Below are positions 22,140 to 34,527 of a stretch of 64,000 nucleotides of DNA, piece by piece. The notes beneath the pieces are model-generated. The model saw only the letters and a list, made by a program, of their open reading frames with translations. It was not told the DNA's origin and ran no database searches. Origin of the DNA: Cristatella mucedo. Its lineage: Eukaryota > Bryozoa > Phylactolaemata > Cristatellidae. Within the stretch, counting starts at the first letter, position 1, and each line of letters opens with the position of its first letter. A program made the position numbers and the translations under genes. The stretch spans positions 12,724,001-12,788,000 of the forward strand of contig WPIO01000006.1 of the NCBI GenBank assembly GCA_009760855.2, written 5' to 3'.

Positions 22140-22530
22140 TTGGATGGCTCGACAATAAATTAGCTGTTCCATTCCTCCGCTTAAAGACCGTTGGCGACAG
22201 AAGCTTTAACTCTGCAGGTCCTAGACTGTGGAACTCGCTTCCGCAATTCTTACGCAACGACAACTACTCCCCTACTGCCAACTATGGCACATCCTTTTCA
22301 GCAGTCGTGAGCTGCTACTTCCATGCCACTCACTACCTCAACTGCTCTCCTGACTCTGCTGTGCTTCCCGCTTTCTCTTTGTTGCGTGAGACCACGTCTG
22401 TTGGCTACCGAGTGCGTACCGAAAGCCGCCGAGGCTGTGAGTGCGCTATACAAAACTCTCCTGCGTAACGCCCCCACGGTCTTTATGACTTTGTGGAGTT
22501 ACTGACGGAGATGCATTACATTAGAATACT
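22140..22530 (+). mobile_element. Family 2 LINE, 3' end copy
   Basis: Encodes DNKLAVPFLRLKTVGDRSFN then SAGPRLWNSLPQFLRND, the C-terminal end of a CR1/L2-type polyprotein distinct from family 1. A conserved non-coding part follows (ggctaccgagtgcgtaccga; gcgctatacaaaactctcct; ttactgacggagatgcatta), ending in TTACA repeats. 5' truncated. Confidence 0.8.
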
Positions 22531-22974
22531 CTAGGGGCTGTACTATATGTTGCGACGGGTACACTAACGACGGATGTACGTTGCCATGCGATGCGCTCGG
22601 GCACTGAAATGGCGACATTCTTGGTTCTCAGGTCGCTTTTAATTATGTTGAAAAAGTGTGAGTGCATGAATATAATGGATACAATGAGTAAGCGGCTGCG
22701 ATGTCAAGCGATTGCACGAGCAGCGAAGGCGTCAGCAGCCTGGCAGCCCGGCGCTCGTCCAGGCGGTCAAGGCCACGAAGAGGAATGATGAAATGCTTTA
22801 CTGCGGCGAGGGCACACGTGTGGGTTACATGAACGATAAGCTCTTCAGTGCACATGCAAGGTCTCGACGCCGAGTTGATGAATGAGGCTGCGTTGACGGC
22901 TTCGCTGGTATAGCACGAATGGCGTCGTCGCGGCCTCTACCTTTTACCGCTAGAAGCGCCATTTTAGCAGAGGA

Positions 22975-23290
22975 GTGCAGGAGGTCCCAGACTGTGGAAC
23001 TCACTGCCGAAATACCTACACGACACTCACCGTCCTGCTACTGACTATGGCACCTCCCTTCCAGTCGTCCTGAGCTGCTACTTCCACGCTACTCACTGCC
23101 TCGAGTGCTCTCCTTCTGACTCAGCCATGCTGCTCACTTCTTCTTTGTTGCGTGAGACAAAGTCTGTTGGCTACCGAATGTGTACCGAAAGCCACCGAGG
23201 CTGCGAGTGCGCTATACGAAACTCTTCTGCGTAGCACTCGCACAGTCTTTGTGGCTCTGCGGAGTTAGAGGCGGAGATACAATGTCACGC
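22975..23290 (+). mobile_element. Family 2 LINE, 3' end copy
   Basis: Starts at gaggtcccagactgtggaac (the SAGPRLWNSLP region) and continues through gagctgctacttccacgcta and gcgctatacgaaactcttct to the tgacggagatacaatgt tail equivalent. Several substitutions relative to the 22.1-kb copy; no open frame. Confidence 0.75.
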
Positions 23291-23454
23291 TTGTCCCGGT
23301 AGTAGTTGAACCTTTGTAGTCGCTCCATTCCCCTGCGGCCGCCTTTCGATTCCGGACCGATTTCCGGCCTACTTTTGATTTCTAGACCTATCTAACGGCA
23401 GCGTCCTTAAAGTGCACTGGTGCAGCTCTCAGCTTAGCCGCAATGGGAGCCCTT

Positions 23455-23700
23455 GCCTTAGCGGGGTTGACTAGGGCGCCTAGTACAGACCCAGCTCCTG
23501 ACCCACCTAGCTCAGGTTAGAATGGAGCTTTATGCAGGCGATGCGGTTAGGAGGAGATGGAGCGACTAATGTGCTTGTCTTAGCGGGTTCGACCAGGACA
23601 CCTAGTACAGCCCCGGCTCCCGGTCTACCCGCTAAAGTTAGAATGAAGCCTGGTGCAGACGATGCGGTCAGGATGTGCACCGACTAATATGCTGAAGTAG
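23455..23700. repeat. Tandem duplication, unit about 125 bp
   Basis: Two imperfect direct copies, roughly 23455-23578 and 23579-23700. Each has cttagcgggtt(c/t)gac, the phrase cctagtacag, (c/t)ccggctcc-like, gttagaatg(g/a)agc, gatgcggt(t/c)agga and cgactaat(g/a)tgct. No known family. Confidence 0.8.
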
Positions 23701-23966
23701 AAATAGCAGCTACGCGCGAGTTTAGAGGAGAAAGAATATAATGAGACGACTGACAGAGCTCAGGGCTGCAGCTTGGTAGTCGATGCGAGACTACGCTTCG
23801 AGAGCACGAGAGACGAACCTACGGCGACGAACAGCGCAACTTAGACTGCACAGTTGTGTTCTGCCGGCTACTCAGTTAGCTGCTCGTATCTTGGGGTGCT
23901 GTAGCGACCCGCCTTCGCGGTTGGGACAATCGCTAGCGACGCGCGCATAGGATAGTTTATTGTACG

Positions 23967-24129
23967 CGGGCTTCGGGAGTTCGCGCAGTTAAAACGCGAG
24001 CGGCCACAACTGGGCGCCGAAAGCAACAGTTTATTGTGGGCCTGTCAGTAGCGGTTACGCGCCGGCGCAAGCGCTTTACGCGGCGCGCACCGGACCGGCG
24101 GAGTTAACTGCGCGAACTCCCGAAGCCCG
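23967..24129. repeat. 25-bp perfect inverted repeat around 113-bp centre
   Basis: Left arm 23967-23991 (cgggcttcgggagttcgcgc plus agtta) is the exact reverse complement of 24105-24129. The phrase gcgcaccggaccggcggagt next to the right arm is repeated at about 24160-24185. Could be a small terminal-inverted-repeat element or a recombination product; no target-site duplication was confirmed. Confidence 0.85.
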
Positions 24130-24672
24130 AGTATAACTAACTACCCTGTGCGTTTACGCGGCGCGTACCGGACCGGCGGAGTTAACCGCACTGCATCACA
24201 CAGTCCACCGGTAACCAGCCGGGGGACGAGCTTCTCTGCGCGGTTACAAAAGAATGCTATTCACTGCAGCCCCGCTGGAAAGAGGCCTGACGCTGCAGCG
24301 CCGCAGCTCTGGGCCCGGGTCGATTAGCGCGAAACGCAGCGTCACCTGTCGGCACCCGTCGCGAAAGGCCGCGGGGGCCAGGCGCGTAGCTCGCGCTCAA
24401 AGGTCGACTCGCGGCCCCACGCGCGGGTTCCGGCCGCGAGCGACGGACTCGAGAACGGAAGCGTGCGGGATCGGAGCAAGGAGCGTGGAGCGTGGCGGAA
24501 GCTGTCGCAAGCCAGTCGCGCAGCTTCCGAAACGGACGCCAAGTCTGCCACCGCCGCCTCCGCCGCCGCCAACGAGCGGCACACTCCGGCGTCGGGCTCT
24601 GGCGGAAGGCTCTTACGCACGACCGCGATGCGCTATCTGCGGACGAGTGGCCTAAGGAGCCGCGCAGGCCGC

Positions 24673-24740
24673 CTCGGAGCAGCGCTCCGCCTCGGAGCAG
24701 CGCTTCGCCTCGGAGCAGCGCTCCGCCTCGGAGAGCACGC
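24673..24740. repeat. 18-bp tandem repeat
   Basis: About 3.5 copies of cctcggagcagcgctccg with one c-to-t change. It lies in the GC-rich domain. Confidence 0.9.
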
Positions 24741-25327
24741 GCCACTCGTTGAGGCGACGGCGAAAGCGCATTCGGACGCCTATTCGCTGCAAGGTTGACG
24801 TGCGTAGGGCGGGCGCACCTCGTCATGCGGGTGGGCCGCCTCATCATTTACTTGCGCATGCATACGAATTAGTTCGCGACATCTCCCCTGACGACCGCCA
24901 TTTCAACGCCGAATCCGCGACGACTGGCGCTCTCGGTGTGTAAAACCATTAGGGACTCCTCAGATCGCGACGTCCGCCGCAGTGCTTGATTCCAATAAAG
25001 CATGCTCCGCGAACGGACTGGCCGGGGCGGGGCGGGTGCGACTATCGGCGCGGAACCGATCGCGCGAGTGGCGCCAGCGTCGACGTGAGGCCCGAGGTGG
25101 AGCGAGCGAGCGAGCGAGCGGACTCAGCGCTGCGGGCGGATCCGAGTGCTGAGCACTGAGGCTCTTTATCGAACGCCGCTCCGTGCTCTGTGCTCAGTCC
25201 GCTGTGCAGCTGGTCGTAACGTAGTGTCGTCTGAGCCATGCAGACTAGATTTGCCCTTATAAACTGGTAGACTTACGATGAAGTGCACATGGCGAAGTAC
25301 AGATTGGCGTTTGAGAGGACTGCAATT

Positions 25328-25331
25328 AGAG

Positions 25332-25372
<41 letters not shown>
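25328..25372. repeat. (GA)n microsatellite
   Basis: About 20 GA units with a flanking GAGA-rich region up to 25440. Confidence 0.95.
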
Positions 25373-25375
<3 letters not shown>

Positions 25376-26347
25376 TGATTGTGAGAGTGAATGCATGAGC
25401 AAGAGAGAGAAAGGGATAGAGAACTAGAGAAAGACCACTCTCAGCCATAGTTGGAACGCGAACAATTGCCCACAATGGAACTACTCCTGTATCAGCGAGA
25501 AGGTCCTCGCCGCCGCTGCTGCTGCTGCATGTATTGCTGCTGCGTGTGCTGCTGCTGGCACACGTGCCAACGCTACTCGGTCCATTGAGAGCGGTGACAG
25601 GGTCCTAATGTCACCAGAGAATTCGGGCGGACCGATCTTTTCTCGCAAGGGGCAAACGCATCCCGTGAGCTGGCTGTGCCCTGCAGCGAAATCAGCGAGT
25701 GATTCAGCCTCGCTAAATCTGAGATTTCTATAGATTGGCTATACCGCCGGCTCTGCTGAACTGTAGAATCTCTTCGAGACTGGCGTACTTTAATCTGAGT
25801 ATTAAAAAACACAACGACTTAGCCGGCAAGCTGACGCGGCGACAATTGTAGCAACGCCTTTCTTTAAGTACAGGCGCCTAGCCTTGCCGCATCCGGGTGG
25901 TGCGGGCAGAGCAGAACTCTAATGCAGCCGTAGCAGAATGGCTGGCGAGGGCCCGCCCACGAGCAGCGGCGCGTGCACCAAGATTTCCAGAGCGACACAC
26001 CTTGCCGAATGCGCACGCCCCCAACTCGCTTCAAGCGAGTCGCGAATCCATCCCCTGCCTCTTTCCCGGGCCGCGCCGCCTCGTCTTTAACGCACCGATT
26101 CGCCGCTCGTCCTCGCCAACTTCCGCCGCCGCCGCAGCCGCCGATCGCTCGCAGATCCGAAGAGGTCGAAATTAAGCGGCGTTCGGTCGTGACGGATGAA
26201 GCTCGCCGCGCGGAAATAGCGGTCCGACGCCCCCGTTGCCGAGAATGGCAACTCGCGGCGGCCGCCACCACTGGCTCTCCCACGCCGAGAGACGCCAAAG
26301 AGGTGCAGGTGGGAGCGGCGATCGCGGCGATCGCGGCGACGGCGCGC

Positions 26348-27868
26348 TCAAACGGGAGTGGGCTTTGCGGCGGCGGCGGCGGCGCCGGAAGAGGTGGAAG
26401 AGGTAGCGGGGCTCTTGATATCGGTGACGTTGTTGTTGGCGCTGTGCACCGACGTCACCGAGCCGTTGGGCGTCTCGGTGAGCAGCGTGTGCGTGCCGCC
26501 GCTGCGCGCCGCCTGCGACTCGGACCGGCAGCTGCTCTGCTGCAGCCTGACGCCGCCGCCGCCGCCGCTGACGACGCCGCCGCTGCCGCTCGAGGCGCTC
26601 GTCTCGCGCCGCCTCCGAGCGGCGGCGCCGCCGCCGCCGCCACCGGAGCGGCACAGGAAGTCGCGCCGGTAGTGCTTGCGGAACTGCTTGCTGACAAAGT
26701 AGAGCGCGATCGGGTTGACGCAGGCGGCGCAGAACGACAGGCAGTAGCCGACGATGCGGAAGACGGCCCAGCCCATGGTCAGCATGTCGTCGCTAAAGTT
26801 GTACCAGAGCAGGTAGATGCGGCGCGGCAGCCAGCAGACGAAGAAGAGGACTACGAGCGCGATCACCATGTTGGCCACCTTGCGTCGGGCGCGCGTCTGC
26901 TTGTCGGCGGCGGCTCGCGCGCTCCGGCTGACCGCGGCGGCGGCGCTCCACTCGCCGGGCACCGACGTCGAGCTGCTAACCATCACGTGCGCCGTCACCC
27001 CGTAGCACACGGAAATGACGACGAGAGGGATGGCGTAGTAGAGCAGGAAGTGCTGAACGACGTTGATCTTGCTGTAGTGGAACGCCTCCCACGACTGCGG
27101 GTACGGCAGGCACACTGGGATGCCGTCGGGCGTCGTCCCGAGGTAGTAGCTGACGGCGTCGGGCAAGGCGAGCGCGAACGACAGGCTCCATATGCACACC
27201 AAAATGACGGCTATGCGGCGCTTCGAGTCGCAGCCGCCGGCGCCGCCGACGCCGCCGCCGCCGGCGGCGACGGCGTGGTACTTGCTCATGGAGAAGGCGA
27301 TCGCCACCATGCGGTCGGCGCTGAGGGCGGTCAGCGTGAACACGGACACGCCGACGGTCAGCGTCTTCATGAAGTAGGACAGCTTGCAGACGAACTCGCC
27401 GAACGGCCAGGACCGGAGCACGAACACGCTGGCCGCCATCGGCACGGACAGCAGCGTCAGCAGCAGGTCGCCGACGGACAGGTTGGCGATGAACACGTTG
27501 GGCGCACTCCGCATCTTCTTGTGCTTGAGCACGATGAGCACGACGCTCGAGTTGCCAATCAGACTCACGACGAATACGATGGCGAACGCGACGGGCGCGG
27601 CCAGCTGCATCGCGGCCATCGACGCCGCCGCCGACAGCTGCTCGTTAGCGTCGTCGCCGTCGGCGCCGCCGCCGCTGCCGTTTGGCTGCGCGCTGCAGCC
27701 GACGCTGGTCGTCGCCGTCGACAGATCGACCGAGCCGCCGCCGGCGGAGGCGTACGGTGCGGCGTTCATCAGGGCACTAACCGAGTAGTCGCTCTGTCCG
27801 GCGCGGGTGCTGCCGCCGCCGCCGATGCTGGCTTCGCTGAAATCGCCGCCTGCGGCGTGCGCCGCCAT
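26348..27868 (-). CDS. Neuropeptide GPCR, CCHamide/bombesin-receptor-like, intronless
   Basis: 506-residue class A receptor. All seven spans are visible: TM1 about 92-115 (GN at 105-106), TM2 126-149 (LSVGDLLLTLLSVP), TM3 161-184, TM4 219-240, TM5 270-294, TM6 330-350 (FFVCWLPRRIYLLWY) and TM7 368-391 (NPIALYFVSKQFRKHY). Cys161 and Cys253 can form the usual disulfide; Asn63 is in an NGS sequon. The CWLPR.(I/V)YLLWY and NP.ALY.(L/V)SK.FR motifs point to the arthropod CCHamide receptor and bombesin receptor group; the ligand is inferred, not shown. Oddities: the E/DRY motif is DRM (185-187), intracellular loop 2 holds a Gly-rich insert (202-213), and the C-terminal 100 residues are Gly/Ser low complexity. 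The first in-frame ATG (GCGATGG) was used; Met34 is an alternative. Confidence 0.88.
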   Translation of the reverse strand: MAAHAAGGDFSEASIGGGGSTRAGQSDYSVSALMNAAPYASAGGGSVDLSTATTSVGCSAQPNGSGGGADGDDANEQLSAAASMAAMQLAAPVAFAIVFVVSLIGNSSVVLIVLKHKKMRSAPNVFIANLSVGDLLLTLLSVPMAASVFVLRSWPFGEFVCKLSYFMKTLTVGVSVFTLTALSADRMVAIAFSMSKYHAVAAGGGGVGGAGGCDSKRRIAVILVCIWSLSFALALPDAVSYYLGTTPDGIPVCLPYPQSWEAFHYSKINVVQHFLLYYAIPLVVISVCYGVTAHVMVSSSTSVPGEWSAAAAVSRSARAAADKQTRARRKVANMVIALVVLFFVCWLPRRIYLLWYNFSDDMLTMGWAVFRIVGYCLSFCAACVNPIALYFVSKQFRKHYRRDFLCRSGGGGGGAAARRRRETSASSGSGGVVSGGGGGVRLQQSSCRSESQAARSGGTHTLLTETPNGSVTSVHSANNNVTDIKSPATSSTSSGAAAAAAKPTPV

Positions 27869-28876
27869 CGCGTCGCGTCGCCGCGCCCGCGCCTCCGCCG
27901 CGCGACGCGTGGGGGGGGGCCGACGAAGTCGTCCGAGTCAGCGAGAGCGCCCGGGCGGCGGCGGCGGCGGTCACCGGTCGAGTCGACTGGGCGTGGTGGC
28001 TGACTTGCCTCGAGCTGCTCCAAAAGCGAGGTGGCAGAGGCGGCGGCGGCGGGAAGACGGCGCAGTCTCGATGGCGGCGCGAACCCGACCGACTGCTGCG
28101 CGCGGTCCACTCCGACGTCGCGCACCACCGATTAGGCTGCTATTAAATGATGCCGCGCTGGCACTAATTGGTCTCCCTCTCTTTCTCTTCACGCGCTCCC
28201 TTCGGCGGCCGCCGCTGGTCGAGACGCGCCCGTCCGCGCTTCGGCTGTCGCGGCACGAAGTCCGCAGCTCACGCCGCAAGCGCGTCCGCGAAGCAAGCGC
28301 GCTGGTTCGCCGACGAGACGCCTGCGAGCCAGCGCGCGCTCCGCCCGCTTATACTGTCCGCGGGGACGCGTGGGGGCGCTGTCGACGCGCGCCAGGCGGC
28401 CAATTACGCGCGAGCTTTCCTAGCCGAGCGGCTCCGCACCGACCGACCGACCGACGCGCGCGGCGTTTTGTTTCTCGCTCTCGATATTAGCCGCTCGCGC
28501 GCGCGCGCGTCCGCGCCGGCCCTGGCGCGTGGGCCGAACGATGCAGGGCCGCGCGGCCGGCGACGCTCCGCCGACTAGGGCGATCGCGTCTCCTCCGAGG
28601 CGGCGCTGCACGCAGGTGCGCGCGCGGACGCCGCGCGAAGGCGCGAGCGCCTGCGTAATTAGCGTGCCTTCGCGGGCGCCGCCTCCTTCGAGCGGCTGCG
28701 GGCGGCTGCGGGCGGCGGCGGCGGCGCGCGAAGGTTGCTGCTTCGACTCGGCGGCGGCACTCCGTTTTTCGTTGGAGCCCCTAAAAGTCCGGGTAGGCGA
28801 AGCCGCTCGCGTCGAGCGGTGCTGCTGTCGCTCCTGCGGCGGACGGCTTGCCGCTCGCGCACCGCGGCCCCCACCA

Positions 28877-28913
28877 GCGGTGCGGGCTCGAAGCGCCTTC
28901 GAGCCCGCACCGC
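28877..28913. repeat. Perfect 17-bp-arm hairpin
   Basis: Arms 28877-28893 and 28897-28913 (gcggtgcgggctcgaag and its complement) flank a 3-base loop cgc. It lies upstream of the receptor gene. Confidence 0.95.
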
Positions 28914-29230
28914 CAGCGAAGTAGCTCGGCCACGGACCTCTGCTCTCGCCCGCCCTCGGCCGACGGCGCGACCGAATGCTCGGCCGATTCGTAATTTTTT
29001 CGTAAACGCCCCTGTCTGGCGGCTGCGACCTAGGCGGCTTGGCCCGCTCTCCGAGCTCGCTCTCGAGCGAGTAGACTCGCCCAACACTGAGAACGAAAAT
29101 CGCTGTCGTTAAACGATCGACTTCCGGCGAAATCACCCCGTCCGCCGATCGTCGCGGGAGAGCGGCTTGAAGTGGAGTGTCCGACTCCCGTCCTACGCGT
29201 GCAGCGCCGTGGCGGCCAACCTTCATCGCC

Positions 29231-29267
29231 AGCCGGTAGCTTCGGGTGCTCCCCGAAGCTACCGGCT
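29231..29267. repeat. Perfect 16-bp-arm hairpin
   Basis: Arms agccggtagcttcggg (29231-29246) and its complement (29252-29267) around loop tgctc. The second such snapback in 350 bases. Confidence 0.95.
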
Positions 29268-29640
29268 TGTGCTGGCTATGCATGACGACGCCTCATCGCC
29301 GCCGAGCGCCTCACCACCGCCGCCGCCGTCGTCGCCGTCGTCGCCGCATTTGAACAGGGGCCCGCAGACGGAGGCGGCGTCCGCTCGCAAGCGCGAGTCT
29401 GACGCGGCGCGCTACATCGCCGCGAGGATTTCCCGAGTCGTACACACAGCCGCCGTCCGAGGCCGCGGCGCGCCCGGCGCAGCCGCCGCCGCAGCCTCGG
29501 ATGGCGGCTGCGCGCCCACACTCGGCCGGCTCGGGGCCGCGCGCCGTCTCGCCGCCTCGTCGGCCTCCGCGCTCGCAATTGAGAGAGCGGTCTTTCTTCG
29601 CCTCCATCTCGACTCGGGCGACCGACCGGCCATCTTCTTA

Positions 29641-29703
<63 letters not shown>
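29641..29703. repeat. (GCG)21 trinucleotide repeat
   Basis: Uninterrupted 63-base GCG/CGG tract. Open in several frames (poly-Ala, poly-Pro, poly-Arg) but with no recognised protein around it. Confidence 0.97.
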
Positions 29704-29704
<1 letters not shown>

Positions 29705-30267
29705 ACTGCCCAAATCGGACAGAAGCGCTTCGAAGCTCGACCGCGAGACCGGCACGGCGGAAAGCTCGACGCCGAGCAGCGCGCGCGAGATTCGCGGGCG
29801 CTGCTCCGACTCGCCAGAGTACGCTGGCCGTTTGTGCGTCGCCAGGCCCTCGCAATCAAGCCCTCGCGATCAAGCCCTCGCGCTGCGAACGAGTTTGCAC
29901 CGCTACAGTAAGCGAATCTGTCTCGGACGCGCGCGCGCGCTGGCCGCCCGGCGACGGTTCGCTGGCTGTGCACTTCCGTATACGTCGCCGGGTAGAGAAA
30001 TAGAAAAAGACGCGGCAGAACGCTGCGCTTGGAGCGAGCTGCTCGCGAGCATGGAGCGCGTCGTGCCGCGCGCGCTTGCGGGCGCCGCACGAGCTTGAAA
30101 GCGTCACAGCGAAGATCTGGCCACTGCTTTAAGAAACTCGCCCGCGCTACTGGGCCACTGCGGCTTCCGCATCCGGTCACACCCTTCCACTTCCTCCTCT
30201 CCGCTGCTGCTGATTTCATCGTTGCAGGGACTGAGACTTTCTCCTTCGATTTGAAATATTCACACCC

Positions 30268-30400
30268 TGTATGCAACAATATAATTCGCGTGCACAGCGC
30301 TCCAGGAGAACTTGAGATTTGTAGCCAGGCGCTTTACATATGTAGCAGGGCTCGAGCCCACAGCCTGGGTCGTTGAAAGCGAGAGTCGCCTTGCCCCTGG
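30268..30400 (-). repeat. SINE-B copy, partial
   Basis: Minus strand contains the B box region GGCTGTGGGCTCGAGCCC, then TGTAAAGCGCCTGG, AATCTCAAGTTCTCCTGGAG and an AT-rich end (gaattatattg). The 5' tRNA head is decayed. Confidence 0.7.
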
Positions 30401-30599
30401 CTACGTCAGACCGTACGGCCGCTGAGAGCGCGACCAGGAGTGAGCGGACAGACTTGTCACTTCTCTTCCTAGTGTCACCAGCAGGTGGTGTTACTGCGCA
30501 GAACCTGCCTGCTGCAATACCCACGCTAACGAGCTCAGACAGTTCCGCATGCACATCGTCTACGGCTATGACAAAAAACCATTTCTAAGCCATTGATGA

Positions 30600-30690
30600 T
30601 AAGAATGGGTAGATTTTGAATAGCGCTCTAAGAAGACTGTATCCTTATCCAGGTGCTTTACAATTCGCTGAAAGACAGCCAATAATCAAG
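30600..30690 (-). mobile_element. Family 1-type LINE tail fragment
   Basis: attttgaatagcgctctaag, then aagactgtatccttatccag and gtgctttacaattcgctgaa match the conserved 3' tail shared by family 1 LINE and SINE-B. Orientation by the position of the AT-rich end. Confidence 0.55.
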
Positions 30691-30744
30691 GGCTGCTGAC
30701 GTGCACGGTATCGTGCTTAGGAAAGCATACACAAGCGCATAAGT

Positions 30745-30858
30745 ATGGACAAGCGTTAAGGTGCTCGCCCCGACCGAGGTCAAGGAGAATGCAGTTGATT
30801 AACGAGGTCGTCGGCTCGAGCCCCATGGCATATGTGGAGCGTCTGTATAAAGGTTATT
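30745..30858 (+). repeat. SINE-B copy, partial
   Basis: Contains taaggtgctcgccccgaccg, then tcgtcggctcgagccccatg (B box) and ggcatatgtggagcgtctg. The head and tail are shortened. It is followed directly by a copy in the opposite orientation. Confidence 0.65.
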
Positions 30859-30861
30859 TGA

Positions 30862-31010
30862 TATAATTCATTTGTATAGCCCCCCCCCCGAGAGAACTTA
30901 ATCTCTATTCAGGCGCTTCACATATGCCATGGGGCTCGAGCCCACGACCTCAGCCAGACCTTGGTCGGGGCGAGCACCTTAACCGCTGGACCAAACCAGC
31001 TTGGATTCAG
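30862..31010 (-). repeat. SINE-B copy
   Basis: Minus strand: AGCTGGTTTGGTCCAGCGG, GGTCGTGGGCTCGAGCCCC, GCATATGTGAAGCGCCTG, AATAGAGATTAAGTTCTCTC and CTATACAAATGAATTATAT. It is head-complete and very similar to the 21.9-kb copy, with a run of C replacing a few tail bases. Confidence 0.85.
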
Positions 31011-31077
31011 TTCTCTTAGGGAGCTTTAGGATTCAGTATGAATTATAGGATATAAATGAATTATGCGATGCAAATGA

Positions 31078-33225
<2,148 letters not shown>

Positions 33226-33677
33226 TAGAGAGAGAGATAGTGAGAGAGAGAGAGTGAGAGGGAGAGAGAGAGGAGAGAGGGAGACAGAGGAGAGAGACAG
33301 AGGAGAGAGACAGAGGGGAGAGACAGAGGAGAGAGAGAGAGACAGAGGAGAGAGAGCGAGAGAGGAGAGAGAGAGAGAGAGGAGAGAAAGAGAGAGAGGT
33401 ACAGAGCAGTAGGTGGGAGAAAGGAGGTGAGAGAGGAGAGAGAGGCAGAGACACAGAGAGAGACACACAGAAAAAGACAGAGAGAGACACAGATAGAGAC
33501 ACAGACAATGAGAGACAGACAGAGACGGACGGGCAGACAGACAGAAAGAAAGAGAGACAGAGGGAGACAGACAGAGTGAAAGAGAGAGAGGGAGAGACAG
33601 AGAGAGACACACAGAGAGAAGACAGACAGAGACAGAGACAGACAGACGGAGAAGACAGAGAGACAAGAGACAGGGAT

Positions 33678-33740
<63 letters not shown>
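33226..33740. repeat. GA-rich satellite tract
   Basis: About 510 bases of GAGAGA with GACAGA and GAGACAC variants, ending in a pure (GA)n run. All purine on one strand apart from scattered C and T. Confidence 0.95.
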
Positions 33741-33742
<2 letters not shown>

Positions 33743-34527
33743 GGGCACTGCTGCGACCCAGCCCAATTTAGTTGTCACCAAGGGAGCCGCCTGCTAGCGG
33801 AGGCGCCTCGGCTCACTTGGCGACCCTTCTTGGAGGCGAATCCTTTAGCTCTCTCGTCCGCAATGCGCGGCTAGCCAGTTTCAATAGCAGTGAAGATCGA
33901 CGAGGTCGCGGCCGCCGCTATTTGGCGAACCTTCATTTATCACGCACTGGACGACTACGCAATTTAAACGCACCAACTACTTTTACAATGCTGAGTGTCC
34001 GCGAGCACGTGAATCCGTCCCGTAGATAGAAATGGTTGCTGATTCGCTAGCCGGCGCTGACCAATGGGGATAGGGCTTGCGAAATTTGCACATACAGCTG
34101 CGAATGAAAAGATGCACTCGGACGGTCGAAACTGAAAATGAAATTAAAAATCAAATTAAATGAAAAGTTCTAGGATTTTTAATTCGTCTATATGAGGCAA
34201 CCATTTTCCGAAAAAACGGGAAGCTCTAGAAGTCTTGATGTGCGTATTAAGGCGGCTGCAAGTGTGCAAGGTTATTTATCTGTAAATCAGAAGTGCAACG
34301 AAACACAACTTTAGGTGCAGGTAAGTGATGGAGGTATATGCGTGCTCCTCGTTCGTGAGTGAGGCGGCGCTGGTACGGAGAAAAATAGTGGGAATTGCGA
34401 GCGAGCGAAAAGAAGCCTTACTGTATACGAAAGCCTGCGAAAAGCAAGTAATATCGTGTGAAGCTTCACAGAGGCACTTTTTATTTCTTTCGGGATTCAA
34501 TCGTCCGTGAGCGATGGACTCAGAGAA
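33741..34527. other. Gene-free stretch
   Basis: No gene or repeat family recognised between the GA and AGG tracts. Confidence 0.45.

Larger units (their letters stand above)
24000..30230. other. Very GC-rich, CpG-island-like domain
   Basis: Base composition shifts sharply: long stretches of GCG, CGC and CGG, abundant CpG, and few stops on any strand. It surrounds the single-exon GPCR gene. Apart from that gene, the many overlapping frames (Arg/Ala/Gly/Pro-rich) show no conserved motif and are composition artefacts. It may include promoter sequence for the receptor, but no specific element was resolved. An AATAAA at about 24992 (plus) has no matching gene. Confidence 0.6.

Noticed and set aside
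24005-24030. Primer-binding-site-like ctgggcgccgaaagc suggesting a retrovirus-like element
   Set aside because: Short match in GC-rich DNA, no LTR boundary before it and no gag/pol after it.
25973-28003. 676-codon plus-strand frame across the receptor locus
   Set aside because: It is the antisense shadow of the GPCR in GC-rich DNA; the minus strand has seven membrane spans and family motifs, while this frame has none.
28420-30279. Several 100-290-codon frames in the GC-rich region (28.4-30.3 kb)
   Set aside because: Arg/Ala/Pro-rich, overlapping on both strands, no conserved motif; explained by scarcity of stop codons in GC-rich DNA.
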